Below the pieces are notes generated by a model, which was not told the origin of the DNA, searched no databases, and saw only the letters and a list, made by a program, of their open reading frames with translations. From Gammaproteobacteria bacterium (GTDB lineage: Bacteria > Pseudomonadota > Gammaproteobacteria > Pseudomonadales > Pseudohongiellaceae): 64,000 nucleotides of DNA. The first letter of the stretch is position 1. Each line of letters starts with the position of its first letter. Position numbers and translations under genes: made by a program. The stretch is from positions 186,001-250,000 of the forward strand of contig JAHEGE010000005.1 in assembly GCA_024639905.1 (NCBI GenBank). Direction: 5' to 3'. This document shows, one piece after another, positions 36,068-44,569 of the stretch.

Positions 36068-39000
36068 ATGAAGAACTACATCGACACAGCGGTATCCCGC
36101 TCACGCACCACGCTGAGTATTTTCGTCGCGATTATGCTGACGGGCCTAGGCTCATACATGGCGATTCCGGTGGAACTAAACCCCGATGTTGAGGTGCCGA
36201 TCATCATCACCACGATCATCCACGAGGGTATCTCTCCCGAGGATGCGGAGCGCCTGCTCGCAAAGCCTACGGAGCTTGAACTCAAATCTCTAGACGGCAT
36301 CACTCAGATCAGCTCGTTCTCGAGCGAGAATGCCGCTACGATCATCACCGAATTCGATATCGACTTCGAGTCAAAGACGGCACTTAGCGACGTGCGTGAG
36401 GCAGTGAATCGAGCGAAGGCTCGCTTCCCAGCCAACACCGAAGAGCCGATTATGCAGGAAGTGTCTGCTGCCGGCCTGCCCGTGGTGCAGATCGCCATTG
36501 GCGGTGAAGGCGTGCCGGAACGGGTGCTGCTGCGAGTCGCCGAATTACTCCAGCGCGAAATCGAGATCCTGCCGCCCATCCTGGAGGCGGTAATGGTCGG
36601 CAACCGAGAAGAACTGTTAGAGGCCGAAATCGACCCTGGGAAGCTTGAAACCTACGGCATTCCAAACAGTGCAATCGTCAATACGGTGATGAGCAACAAT
36701 CGCCTGATTCCCGCGGGGCAGGTGGACACGGGGCAAGGCAGCTTCGCGGTCAAGGTGCCAGGACTCATAGAGAACGCAGAAGACCTCTTCAACCTGCCTC
36801 TCGCCTCCACGGATCTCGGCGTGCTGACGGTTGCCGATATCGCCGAGGTAAAACGCACCTTTAAGGATGCGACGCGCTATTCTTTTGCGAACGGCTCCGC
36901 CTCAATTTCACTCAACGTAAACAAGCGCAAAGGCGCAAACCTCGTTGAGTCGATGGAGCAAATCGACGCCGTTGTGGAGCGCATTCGCCCCACTCTCCCG
37001 CCGTCGGTGACGCTGTCTTACATCAATAACACAGCACCACTGGTACTCGAGCAGAACCTAGGCCTACAGGGCAATATGGCGACCGCGATGATACTCGTGC
37101 TTATCGTCGTCATCGCCTCGGTAGGCGTCCGCTCGGGCCTCATCGTAACATTAGCTGTCCCGTTCTCTTTCTTCTTCGCCTTCATCATCATTAGCCTTTT
37201 AGGTTTCACCTACAACTTTATGGTGATCTTCGGCCTTCTGTTGGGTCTAGGTATGCTTATTGACGGCGCGATCGTGATGGTCGAATACGCCGATCGCAAG
37301 ATGGCAGAGGGCCTTGATAGCCGCGAGGCCTACAAGAAGGCCGTCGACCGGATGTTCTGGCCGATCATGGCATCAACCGCCACCACCCTCGCCGCTTTCT
37401 TGCCGATCATGTTCTGGCCCGGCGTCGCTGGGCAGTTCATGAGTTACCTGCCGATTACGGTTTTCGCTGTACTCATCGGCTCGTTGTTCTACGCACTCTT
37501 ATTCGCTCCAACTATCGGCGCATTAGTCGGACAAGGCACCGCGGCTGCGAAAGCCTTCGCCAAGGGCGACAACAGCGATGGCCGCATGGTCGCAACCGGC
37601 GTCACGCGCCTTTATGAGAAATCTCTTAAGCTCGCGGTAAAACTCCCCATTACTGTGTTCCTACTCAGTATCGTCACGCTCGTCTCTATCGTTTGGGCTT
37701 ACGGTCGCTACGGTAAGGGCGTGGAGTTCTTTACCGGCGTAGAGCCAAGCCAGACTCAGATCCAAGTATTCGCTCGCGGCAACTATTCGCCCGCGGAACT
37801 GCGCGACATCATGCTCGATGTGCAGGATCGCATCTACGAGGTCGGTTATTTCAAAGGCATCGTAATGCAGTCTGGCACCGGTCAACAGCTGGGCGGCGAC
37901 CAGCAAACCGCGCCTGATCTGATCGGCTATATTTTCGTTGAGATGACAGACCGCCGCGACCGCGACCTTAACGGTTTCGAGGTGGAAGATCGCTATCGCG
38001 AGGCGATCTCGAACCTTCCTGGCGCTCGCGCCGAAGTCGTCTCGATAGAGCAGGGACCACCGGTTGGCAAGGAAATTCAAATTGAACTTTCTGGCGAAGA
38101 GCTCGAACCACTGTTCGCCGAGGCCGCGCGTATACGCACCTTCATGGAGAGCGAGATGACTGGCCTGATCGATATCGACGACACCGCTCCGGTGCCAGGT
38201 ATCGAATGGGAGATCGAGGTCGACCGCGCACGCGCCGCGATGATGGGTGCGAGCATGGCCGAGATAGGCACAGCCATCCAGCTCATGACCAATGGCGTGT
38301 TCATGGGCGACTACCGCCCCAACGATAGCGAGGAAGAGGTAGACATTCGCATTCGCTACCCAGCCGAATACCGCGGTATCGAACAGATGGACACTATTCG
38401 CATCTCTACTGTGAATGGCCCCGTGCCGATTAGCAGTTTCGTAACCCGCGTCGCTAAGCCGGCCGTAAGCAGCATTCAGCGCGTCGACGGCGCTCGCGTG
38501 GTGTATGTGCGCGCCAATCCAGCACCGGGGATTGTGGCGAGCAACAAGCTGGTCGAGATTGACGACTGGCTCGAAGCGAATCCGCCTCAGCGCGGTGTTA
38601 CAGCGATTTTCCGCGGAGCCAATGAAGAACAAGCCGATTCTGCGGCATTCCTCGGCAGGGCCTTTAGCCTCGCAATGGCGCTCATGGCAATCCTCTTGGT
38701 CACGCAGTTCAATAGCTATTACCAAGCTTTCATTATCTTGTCGTCTGTATTGCTGTCTACCGCAGGCGTGCTCCTCGGCCTACTCACCACGGGGCAGACC
38801 TTTAGCGTGATCCTAACCGGTATCGGCATCGTCGCCCTGTCTGGCATCATCGTGAACAACAACATCGTGTTAATCGACACCTTCAATTACCTGAAGGCGA
38901 AGCACACTGACTGGAGTCTCGAAGACATCATCGTGCAGACCGGAGTTCAGCGACTGCGGCCGGTATTCCTCACGACCTTCACAACCGGTTTCGGCCTGCT

Positions 39001-39235
39001 GCCGTTGGCGATGCACGTCTCGGTCGATCTCATCAACGCTGAGATCGAAGTGGGCGGCCCTATCACTTCACAGTGGGTTAGCCTCGCGTCGGCGATCGTG
39101 TTTGGTTTGTCTTTTGCCACTATCTTGACCCTGATCGTAACACCAGCAATGCTTGCGTTACCCGATGCGGCGCGAAAAATGTTACGGATGCGGCCGAAGC
39201 ATCAGCCTCTTGCCGCCTCGCAAGCCGCAGTCTAG
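36068..39235 (+). CDS. RND efflux transporter, HAE1/AcrB family
   Basis: About 1055 residues from the ATG at 36068, which has AAGGAGAG seven bases upstream; a longer frame from 36023 lacks similarity. Twelve helices and two large periplasmic loops are expected. Family blocks are PVELNPDVEVPIIITTI near 30, the proton-relay region LGLGMLIDGAIVMVEYADRK in helix 4, and the matching GIVALSGIIVNNNIVLIDTFNYL in helix 10. It resembles the shorter-loop RND pumps found with single adaptors in marine bacteria. It exports an unknown substrate using the proton motive force. Confidence 0.92.
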   Translation: MKNYIDTAVSRSRTTLSIFVAIMLTGLGSYMAIPVELNPDVEVPIIITTIIHEGISPEDAERLLAKPTELELKSLDGITQISSFSSENAATIITEFDIDFESKTALSDVREAVNRAKARFPANTEEPIMQEVSAAGLPVVQIAIGGEGVPERVLLRVAELLQREIEILPPILEAVMVGNREELLEAEIDPGKLETYGIPNSAIVNTVMSNNRLIPAGQVDTGQGSFAVKVPGLIENAEDLFNLPLASTDLGVLTVADIAEVKRTFKDATRYSFANGSASISLNVNKRKGANLVESMEQIDAVVERIRPTLPPSVTLSYINNTAPLVLEQNLGLQGNMATAMILVLIVVIASVGVRSGLIVTLAVPFSFFFAFIIISLLGFTYNFMVIFGLLLGLGMLIDGAIVMVEYADRKMAEGLDSREAYKKAVDRMFWPIMASTATTLAAFLPIMFWPGVAGQFMSYLPITVFAVLIGSLFYALLFAPTIGALVGQGTAAAKAFAKGDNSDGRMVATGVTRLYEKSLKLAVKLPITVFLLSIVTLVSIVWAYGRYGKGVEFFTGVEPSQTQIQVFARGNYSPAELRDIMLDVQDRIYEVGYFKGIVMQSGTGQQLGGDQQTAPDLIGYIFVEMTDRRDRDLNGFEVEDRYREAISNLPGARAEVVSIEQGPPVGKEIQIELSGEELEPLFAEAARIRTFMESEMTGLIDIDDTAPVPGIEWEIEVDRARAAMMGASMAEIGTAIQLMTNGVFMGDYRPNDSEEEVDIRIRYPAEYRGIEQMDTIRISTVNGPVPISSFVTRVAKPAVSSIQRVDGARVVYVRANPAPGIVASNKLVEIDDWLEANPPQRGVTAIFRGANEEQADSAAFLGRAFSLAMALMAILLVTQFNSYYQAFIILSSVLLSTAGVLLGLLTTGQTFSVILTGIGIVALSGIIVNNNIVLIDTFNYLKAKHTDWSLEDIIVQTGVQRLRPVFLTTFTTGFGLLPLAMHVSVDLINAEIEVGGPITSQWVSLASAIVFGLSFATILTLIVTPAMLALPDAARKMLRMRPKHQPLAASQAAV

Positions 39236-39261
39236 AGACGGCAGCGCAGTAGCAACTGCAA

Positions 39262-39295
39262 AAAAAACGGCGGCCCTAGGGTCGCCGTTTTTTTT
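39262..39295 (+). terminator. Rho-independent terminator of the RND operon
   Basis: ACGGCGGCCC and GGGTCGCCGT form a stem with one G-T pair, preceded by A7 and followed by eight T. It begins about 30 bases after the RND stop. Confidence 0.88.
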
Positions 39296-39329
39296 GCGCG
39301 GCGAATTAGGGCAGCCTGCGCTTTTTATA

Positions 39330-39361
39330 AAAAAATCGAACAAACGTTCGTTCGATTTTTT
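39330..39361. terminator. Bidirectional stem-loop with A/T tails
   Basis: AAAAAATCGAAC (39330-39341) pairs perfectly with GTTCGATTTTTT (39350-39361) around an 8-base loop. It has the form of a terminator on either strand and probably backs up termination between the convergent RND and MoxR/VWA operons. Confidence 0.75.
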
Positions 39362-39658
39362 GCGTATTAAGCATCAGAACGACAAAGGAAAGAAACGGAG
39401 AGTTTTTGAATGACTTTCCTAATTTTTTAAAAAAATTGGACAATAAATTACGCCAGAACAGCTCGCTTTGTGACAATTTGTAGCCACACAAAGACTCGGA
39501 AAAACTCTGTGATAGTCTCTCTCCACCTTGCTCTTTTAGCTCCCACGGATTGGGGGCAGCACAGCAAGTAGTGGAGATGCGGGAGAAGAAGATTTTTCTT
39601 TGTTCCCCCCTTTTCAAATGCATTGAGCGGTCTTCGCTCTCGCATCTTCGCGATCTCT

Positions 39659-41626
39659 CTAGCGCGTAGTCCGATTGGCTATGCCCGTCTCTGCAAGCAA
39701 TAGCATCATCACCAAGCATAGAATCCACCACCAAAGTCGCTGAGGATTCTCAAGCTCAACACTGCGCTGTGCTGTCCTTACCTCCCTTGGTGCAAGGCTG
39801 GTAACTTCAGGATTGATTACGGCATCGAAGATCGCGCTTGCAGGCCTTCGAGTTAGCGCCGATTCCTCGACCGAGGTATTAACAGCAACCAAAACCGCAT
39901 CCTCAGAACCAAGACTCAGGAAGCCGGGAGTGACGCTGTCCCCACTCGCCTCGTCGAGAGTCCGACGTGCTAACGCCGCATCGCCGAAGTAAAAATCGCG
40001 CTGGATTGGTGGCCGCGCGGCGAGATAGGTGAGTGACTCGCGAACAAAAGGCAGATAGTGCGGCTGCAAGGGCAGATCCCCCCACTCCGAATCCAGAGGC
40101 ATTGCCGACATGAGAATACGGCCTGCACCGAGCGTCCCTTCGATGAGCGCGGGGGTCGCATTATCAAAGCGCATTAGTACCTGAGAGTCCGCCTTCGGCG
40201 CTAAAGCCCACACGCGTGAAAACCTAGTCGTCCATTCACCCGAAAGGCGCGCGAAGAGAGGGTGTCTGCGCTCGAAGTCCGCTACGAGTCTGTAATCCCC
40301 TGTATTTAGCCGTGGGCTGTTAACTAGCGTCGCAGGCAGCATGTCCTCGACACCGCTATTAGTAGGTGATGTTTGATCACCAAGCGCGACCAATAGGCCT
40401 CCACCGCGCGTGACGAAATCGCCAAGCGCGCTCGCCTGCAACTCGTCTAGGCTTGCCACGTTGAGCAATGCGACGACGTCGGTATCGTCTAGCATTTGGC
40501 GAGTGAGATTCGCAGGCAGTATCTCGCTGACCGCGTAAGGCGACGATCCCTGAGCGCCGCTGGCGAGCAGGAACCAATGCGCCTCGTCGTCGTACCAGTC
40601 TTGTGCTGACTCCCCATTGACCACTAAGACATTGAGCTGTGGCTCGACGGCGAGCACGACAAAACGGCCGTTGTCTGCAGAGAAACTGTCGCCTTCGATG
40701 CGCACCTCAAGCCTGTGTTCACCGACAGCACTGTAGGCATCTAGCGGTGTAGAAAATTCGATCACGCGTTCAGAGACGCCGGTGAGGTCGACCTCGATCC
40801 GCTCCAGCGTCTCGCCATCGATGCGTAAGCTCGCCTGCGCCCGCGTAAGTGGAAGCGTGCCGGTTGAGCGTATCCGCGCCAGGACCGGCTCGAGACGCCC
40901 GCCTGCAACCGTCCCTTGCGGCGAGCGCACATCGACCACACTGAGATTGCTAGACGACTCAACACCTACATCACGAAGAATCAATTCGACACTCGGCGCC
41001 AGCTTCCAACTGCCATCGATACCAGCCGATGCCGACTCTTGAAAATCGGAGACGACAACAAGCGCCCTATTTTCATATTGCGCCGAAGCAAGTAACTCAT
41101 CTGCCAATTGCATACCACGTGTCAGCGTGGCAGCGCCGTAGCTCGCTTCTTTCAAGGCGTCCAGAGCGGCAGAAATCGCCTCTCTATCCTCACTAAACTC
41201 AAGCGTTACTGTGGCTGAGTCCCCGAGGACAATAAGCGCAACTTCGTCACTCGGCGCGAGACCATCGACGAAACCACGGGCCTCGTCCAGCGCACGCGCG
41301 AACGATTCGTCATAGCGCATACTGAGGCTTGCATCTAAAACGAGTACTGCTGACTGTGGGTCAGCATCGACTAACCGCGCGAGATCCTGGTTAAGGAGCG
41401 GTCGCGCGAAGGCGATAACGAGTAACGCGATCAGTAGCGAACGCAATAAGAGCAGCAACCATTGCTGTAGTTGCTGAAAAAGGATCAGCTTCTTTGGCGT
41501 GTTCTTAAGGAACCGGATAGACCCGAGCACCACTTTAGGCGGCCTCTCACGGCGAATAAGGTGTATCGCCACTGGAATCAAAGCGGCTAGCAACCCGAAC
41601 AGAACAAGCGGCGCGAGGAAGACCAT
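39659..41626 (-). CDS. BatA-like membrane protein with VWA domain
   Basis: A 655-residue protein, the last gene of the eight-gene block. The N terminus has the BatA-type two-helix module (about 1-80: PVAIHLIRRERPPKVVLGSIRFL then LLLLRSLLIALLVIAFARPLL). A von Willebrand A domain follows with the metal-site motif LVLDASLSMRY (DxSxS, near residue 97). A long region of beta-sandwich and glutamine-amidotransferase-like strands (about 330-520, LNVLVVNGES, GGGLLVALGD) precedes a last membrane helix near 632-650. Its ATG is directly after the DUF58 stop with no gap. It is probably a membrane scaffold binding partners through the VWA domain. Confidence 0.82.
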   Translation of the reverse strand: MVFLAPLVLFGLLAALIPVAIHLIRRERPPKVVLGSIRFLKNTPKKLILFQQLQQWLLLLLRSLLIALLVIAFARPLLNQDLARLVDADPQSAVLVLDASLSMRYDESFARALDEARGFVDGLAPSDEVALIVLGDSATVTLEFSEDREAISAALDALKEASYGAATLTRGMQLADELLASAQYENRALVVVSDFQESASAGIDGSWKLAPSVELILRDVGVESSSNLSVVDVRSPQGTVAGGRLEPVLARIRSTGTLPLTRAQASLRIDGETLERIEVDLTGVSERVIEFSTPLDAYSAVGEHRLEVRIEGDSFSADNGRFVVLAVEPQLNVLVVNGESAQDWYDDEAHWFLLASGAQGSSPYAVSEILPANLTRQMLDDTDVVALLNVASLDELQASALGDFVTRGGGLLVALGDQTSPTNSGVEDMLPATLVNSPRLNTGDYRLVADFERRHPLFARLSGEWTTRFSRVWALAPKADSQVLMRFDNATPALIEGTLGAGRILMSAMPLDSEWGDLPLQPHYLPFVRESLTYLAARPPIQRDFYFGDAALARRTLDEASGDSVTPGFLSLGSEDAVLVAVNTSVEESALTRRPASAIFDAVINPEVTSLAPREVRTAQRSVELENPQRLWWWILCLVMMLLLAETGIANRTTR

Positions 41627-42559
41627 CTAAAAACCCCTCGCGCGCTTGCTGAGGTATGCCGACAGCGCGCTATCGATGGGCTCCGCCGTATTCAGCAAAC
41701 AATAGTCGACCCCGGCCCGCTGACACTGTTTCTTGCAGTCGGATAAGAACGCGTTCACATTCTCAAGGTAGGCTTTGCGCACCGCAGCGGGGGTTGCGAT
41801 GAAAGCCTCTTGCGATTCGCTATCGATAAACTCTGAAGACTCGTCGAAGGTGAAATTCAATTCTGCATCGTCCATCAGATGCAACACGATGACGTCGTGT
41901 CCCATCGCGCGCAGATTACGCAGCGTCGCGATAGTCTCTTGCTCGCCTTGCAACAGGTCGGAGATAAGTAAGACTAGGCTCTTCTTCGTCAGCGTAGCGG
42001 CAAGATTCGCGAGCGGTCTTGCGGCGTCGGTTTGGTCTCCCGCCTGCACCTGCACCAGCACCCGAAGCAACTGCATCAAATGAGGCTGCCGACAGCGCGC
42101 TGGCAAAAAATCACGCAGCTCGTCATCGAAGGTAAGCAGGCCAACGGCGTCGCGCTGACGCATGATGAAATACGCAAGGGCCGAGGCAATGCTAATGCCG
42201 TAGTCGAGCTTACTGACCCCTTTCGAGGCGAACGACATCGATGCACTAGTATCCAATGCGATCATGCAGCGAGTATTGGTCTCATCTTCGTACTGCTTGA
42301 TGTAAAGCTTGTCGCTGCGGGCATAGAGCTTCCAGTCCACGTGCCGCAAATCGTCTCCACGCTGGTATTGGCGATAGTCGTTAAACTCTACGCTGAATCC
42401 ACGATGTGGGCTGCGATGAAGACCCGCTAGAAATCCCTCGACGGCAACGCGTGCACGCAGCTCGAGGTTATCGATTCCAGCGAGAATGCTTGGGTCGAGG
42501 AAGTTTGCCGCGCCCTGCGTGGCTTGCTTCTTCTTTCCTGTATCGGGTGTAGTCGGCAT
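41627..42559 (-). CDS. DUF58 family protein (VWA-like), MoxR partner
   Basis: A 310-residue cytoplasmic protein with the DUF58 core: RSPHRGFSVEFNDYRQY, GDDLRHVDWKLYARSDKLYIKQYE. A VWA-like fold follows, with MIALDTSASMSF carrying the DxSxS metal site. DUF58 proteins almost always follow a MoxR ATPase gene and are thought to be its partners or clients. Here it starts 12 bp after the MoxR gene stops. No membrane helix is seen, so it probably bridges the ATPase and the membrane VWA protein encoded next. Confidence 0.92.
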   Translation of the reverse strand: MPTTPDTGKKKQATQGAANFLDPSILAGIDNLELRARVAVEGFLAGLHRSPHRGFSVEFNDYRQYQRGDDLRHVDWKLYARSDKLYIKQYEDETNTRCMIALDTSASMSFASKGVSKLDYGISIASALAYFIMRQRDAVGLLTFDDELRDFLPARCRQPHLMQLLRVLVQVQAGDQTDAARPLANLAATLTKKSLVLLISDLLQGEQETIATLRNLRAMGHDVIVLHLMDDAELNFTFDESSEFIDSESQEAFIATPAAVRKAYLENVNAFLSDCKKQCQRAGVDYCLLNTAEPIDSALSAYLSKRARGF

Positions 42560-42571
42560 GGTGCGCGGCGC

Positions 42572-43678
42572 TTACGCCAGTCCCGAGCTCGGCTCGGGCA
42601 CCTCCTCGAGCAACCGCGCGATCACCGTATCGGTGGTGATACGTTCGGCCTCAGCGTGGAAATTAAGCAGCACACGGTGCCTGAGGATAGAAGGCGCGAG
42701 CGCGCGCACATCACCGTAGGAGACGTTATAGCGCCCATGCAATAAAGCTCTCACCTTACCCGCCAGGATTAGATTCTGCGACGCGCGAATACCTGCGCCC
42801 CAACTCACCCAGTCCTTAATGAATTGTGGCGCGACATCCGACTGCGGACGCGAGGCGTGAACCAAGCGTACGGCGTACTGAATCACTGCTTCGGCTGCTG
42901 GCACCTGCCGCGCGATGCGCTGAAATTCGAGGATATCTTCACCGCTTAATGGATGCGACAGAACCGCGTCTCGTGTCTGCGTGGTATTAGCCACCACGGC
43001 GACCTCGTCAGCTTCCGATAAATACTTCAGCTCGATCTTAAACATAAATCGGTCTAACTGAGCCTCTGGCAAGGGGTAGGTGCCTTCAAGCTCGATGGGG
43101 TTTTGCGTGGCGAGAACGAAAAAGGGTTTAGCCATCGGATGGGTGACGCCCGCCGCAGTCACCTGTCGTTCTTCCATGGCCTCAAGAAGCGAAGACTGAG
43201 TCTTCGGCGGCGTACGATTGATTTCATCCGCGAGCAGAATGTTGGTAAAAATCGGGCCTTTCACGAACGTCAGTGCGCGCTTACCGTCTCTCTCTTCCAC
43301 GATCTCGGCGCCGACAACGTCGGCAGGCATGAGGTCGGGCGTAAACTGAATGCGACTAAAATCGACCTGTAGAATATCGGCGACAGTCTTGATCAACAGG
43401 GTCTTGGCCAATCCTGGCACGCCCGTAACCAGACAGTGACCGCCGGCGAAGAGCGCAATCAGTAACTCATCAACCACAGACTCTTGGCCAACAATAATCT
43501 TACGAATCTCGGCGACGATCTGTGCATGCCCTTCCTGCATTCTCCGCACCAGCGCTAAATCGTCTGGGGTATCCGCTTCGCCGCTCTCGACGATAGCCGG
43601 CGAGTCTACATCGGGCTCTGCGAATGGTTGTGTAGAATCGAGTGGCGCGTCAGCTGTTTGTTGCTCTTGTTCTGTCAT
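42572..43678 (-). CDS. MoxR family AAA+ ATPase
   Basis: A 368-residue AAA+ protein. An acidic extension of about 45 residues precedes the core. Walker A is GVPGLAKT (residues 86-93). Walker B is LLADEINRTPPKTQSSLLEAMEERQV. Sensor 1 is FVLATQNPIELEGTYPLPEAQLDRF. A lid domain lies after about 270. MoxR proteins act as chaperones that assemble or activate VWA-containing complexes, using hexameric ATP-driven remodelling. Three VWA-type proteins are encoded in the same block. It starts 29 bp after the DUF4159 gene. Confidence 0.95.
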   Translation of the reverse strand: MTEQEQQTADAPLDSTQPFAEPDVDSPAIVESGEADTPDDLALVRRMQEGHAQIVAEIRKIIVGQESVVDELLIALFAGGHCLVTGVPGLAKTLLIKTVADILQVDFSRIQFTPDLMPADVVGAEIVEERDGKRALTFVKGPIFTNILLADEINRTPPKTQSSLLEAMEERQVTAAGVTHPMAKPFFVLATQNPIELEGTYPLPEAQLDRFMFKIELKYLSEADEVAVVANTTQTRDAVLSHPLSGEDILEFQRIARQVPAAEAVIQYAVRLVHASRPQSDVAPQFIKDWVSWGAGIRASQNLILAGKVRALLHGRYNVSYGDVRALAPSILRHRVLLNFHAEAERITTDTVIARLLEEVPEPSSGLA

Positions 43679-43707
43679 GTGGGGGTCCTGTCGTTATACC
43701 AAAAGGA

Positions 43708-44568
43708 TTAGTGACTGAAAGCGTAAATTAGGTAGTTGATGCCTATCTTGTAGGCGTCGTTCGTCGATTGGGTGGGGTAGCCCGCATAAAACGTATGCTC
43801 CCAACCATCGCCCAAGTCCGTGTTGTAATTCGCGGCGAGCATCACCCGTCCATCGTCATCGAGTATCGCGTAGACTGCGGGCGGATACTGTGGATCGTCT
43901 TTACTCAGATAACCTCCGTAGTCCCATGTCACCATGCGACCAGGCACCTGCGCGACCTCATCGATATCGAAGAAGATATGAAACACCTCGTGATCAGGCT
44001 CTAGCCTAACGACTTCGCGCTCAGGGAAAATTTTCGTCAGCTCCGCGAACATATCGTCGAGGTGGGGTTGCCCCCAGAAGTCGTCGACTAGAACAAAGCC
44101 GCCTCGCAGCATAAATTCACGCAGCGCATCGACCTCGGGCGCAATGAAATTGGGGCCGCTCATCGGATAGCCAATAGGCACGCGTTTCCAATTCATATAA
44201 AGGAAAATATTCTCAAACAACGCCGGATCGGTCAGTTCGACGAAGGTGTAGTTTTTGGGATTCGTATCGACATTGGTGTAGCGCTGCACCCCGCGCAAGA
44301 AATTCTCATCGGAGTCAGGAAAATCTGTATCCCACCAGCCGCCACCGCCGCGGCGGCGGCCAAAACCACCGCGCCCACCGCCGTGATTGGTGTAACGGCC
44401 TCTCACCCATTGAAACTCTGTCACATCATCGCCGTAGATCGCGAGATCCTCACCGTCTGTAGCCGGCTCATCGAAGCGCAGTACCTGTGATTGCACTGAC
44501 CAAGAGCCACTCATAGCGATCACCAGTAATGCGAAAGCTAAGCAACGGGGGGCGAGGAGGATACGCAT
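43708..44568 (-). CDS. Secreted DUF4159 protein
   Basis: A 286-residue protein from the ATG at 44568; the frame is open 24 codons further, but that part overlaps the TPR gene. Signal peptide about 1-27. A Gly/Arg-rich stretch (GGGRGGFGRRRGGGGWW, about residues 60-76) lies before the DUF4159 core: NPKNYTFVELTDPALFENIF, LREFMLRGGFVLVDDFWG, then EVFHIFFDIDEV and the ending YKIGINYLIYAFSH. DUF4159 has a glutamine-amidotransferase-like fold without known activity. One base separates its ATG from the stop of the preceding gene. Confidence 0.85.
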   Translation of the reverse strand: MRILLAPRCLAFALLVIAMSGSWSVQSQVLRFDEPATDGEDLAIYGDDVTEFQWVRGRYTNHGGGRGGFGRRRGGGGWWDTDFPDSDENFLRGVQRYTNVDTNPKNYTFVELTDPALFENIFLYMNWKRVPIGYPMSGPNFIAPEVDALREFMLRGGFVLVDDFWGQPHLDDMFAELTKIFPEREVVRLEPDHEVFHIFFDIDEVAQVPGRMVTWDYGGYLSKDDPQYPPAVYAILDDDGRVMLAANYNTDLGDGWEHTFYAGYPTQSTNDAYKIGINYLIYAFSH

Positions 44569-44569
44569 A

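Larger units (their letters stand above)
39236..39658. other. 423-bp convergent intergenic region, AT-rich
   Basis: It lies between the RND pump gene and the end of the MoxR/VWA operon. It holds two terminators (39262-39295 and 39330-39361). The remaining 300 bases are AT-richer than the coding DNA around them and contain a dyad CTTTGTG/CACAAAG near 39466-39492 and a purine/pyrimidine hairpin near 39580-39610. I find no supportable gene; a small RNA is possible but unproven. Confidence 0.5.

Noticed and set aside
37661..38725. Leftward open frame of 354 codons opposite the RND pump
   Set aside because: It is the antisense shadow of a clear RND gene; its translation is rich in His, Arg and Ala without any motif.
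39306..39734. Leftward open frame of 142 codons overlapping the BatA-like gene end and the intergenic region
   Set aside because: It runs through both terminators, overlaps 76 bp of a well-supported gene in another frame, and its composition (many Ser, Arg, Cys, Lys runs) is not protein-like.
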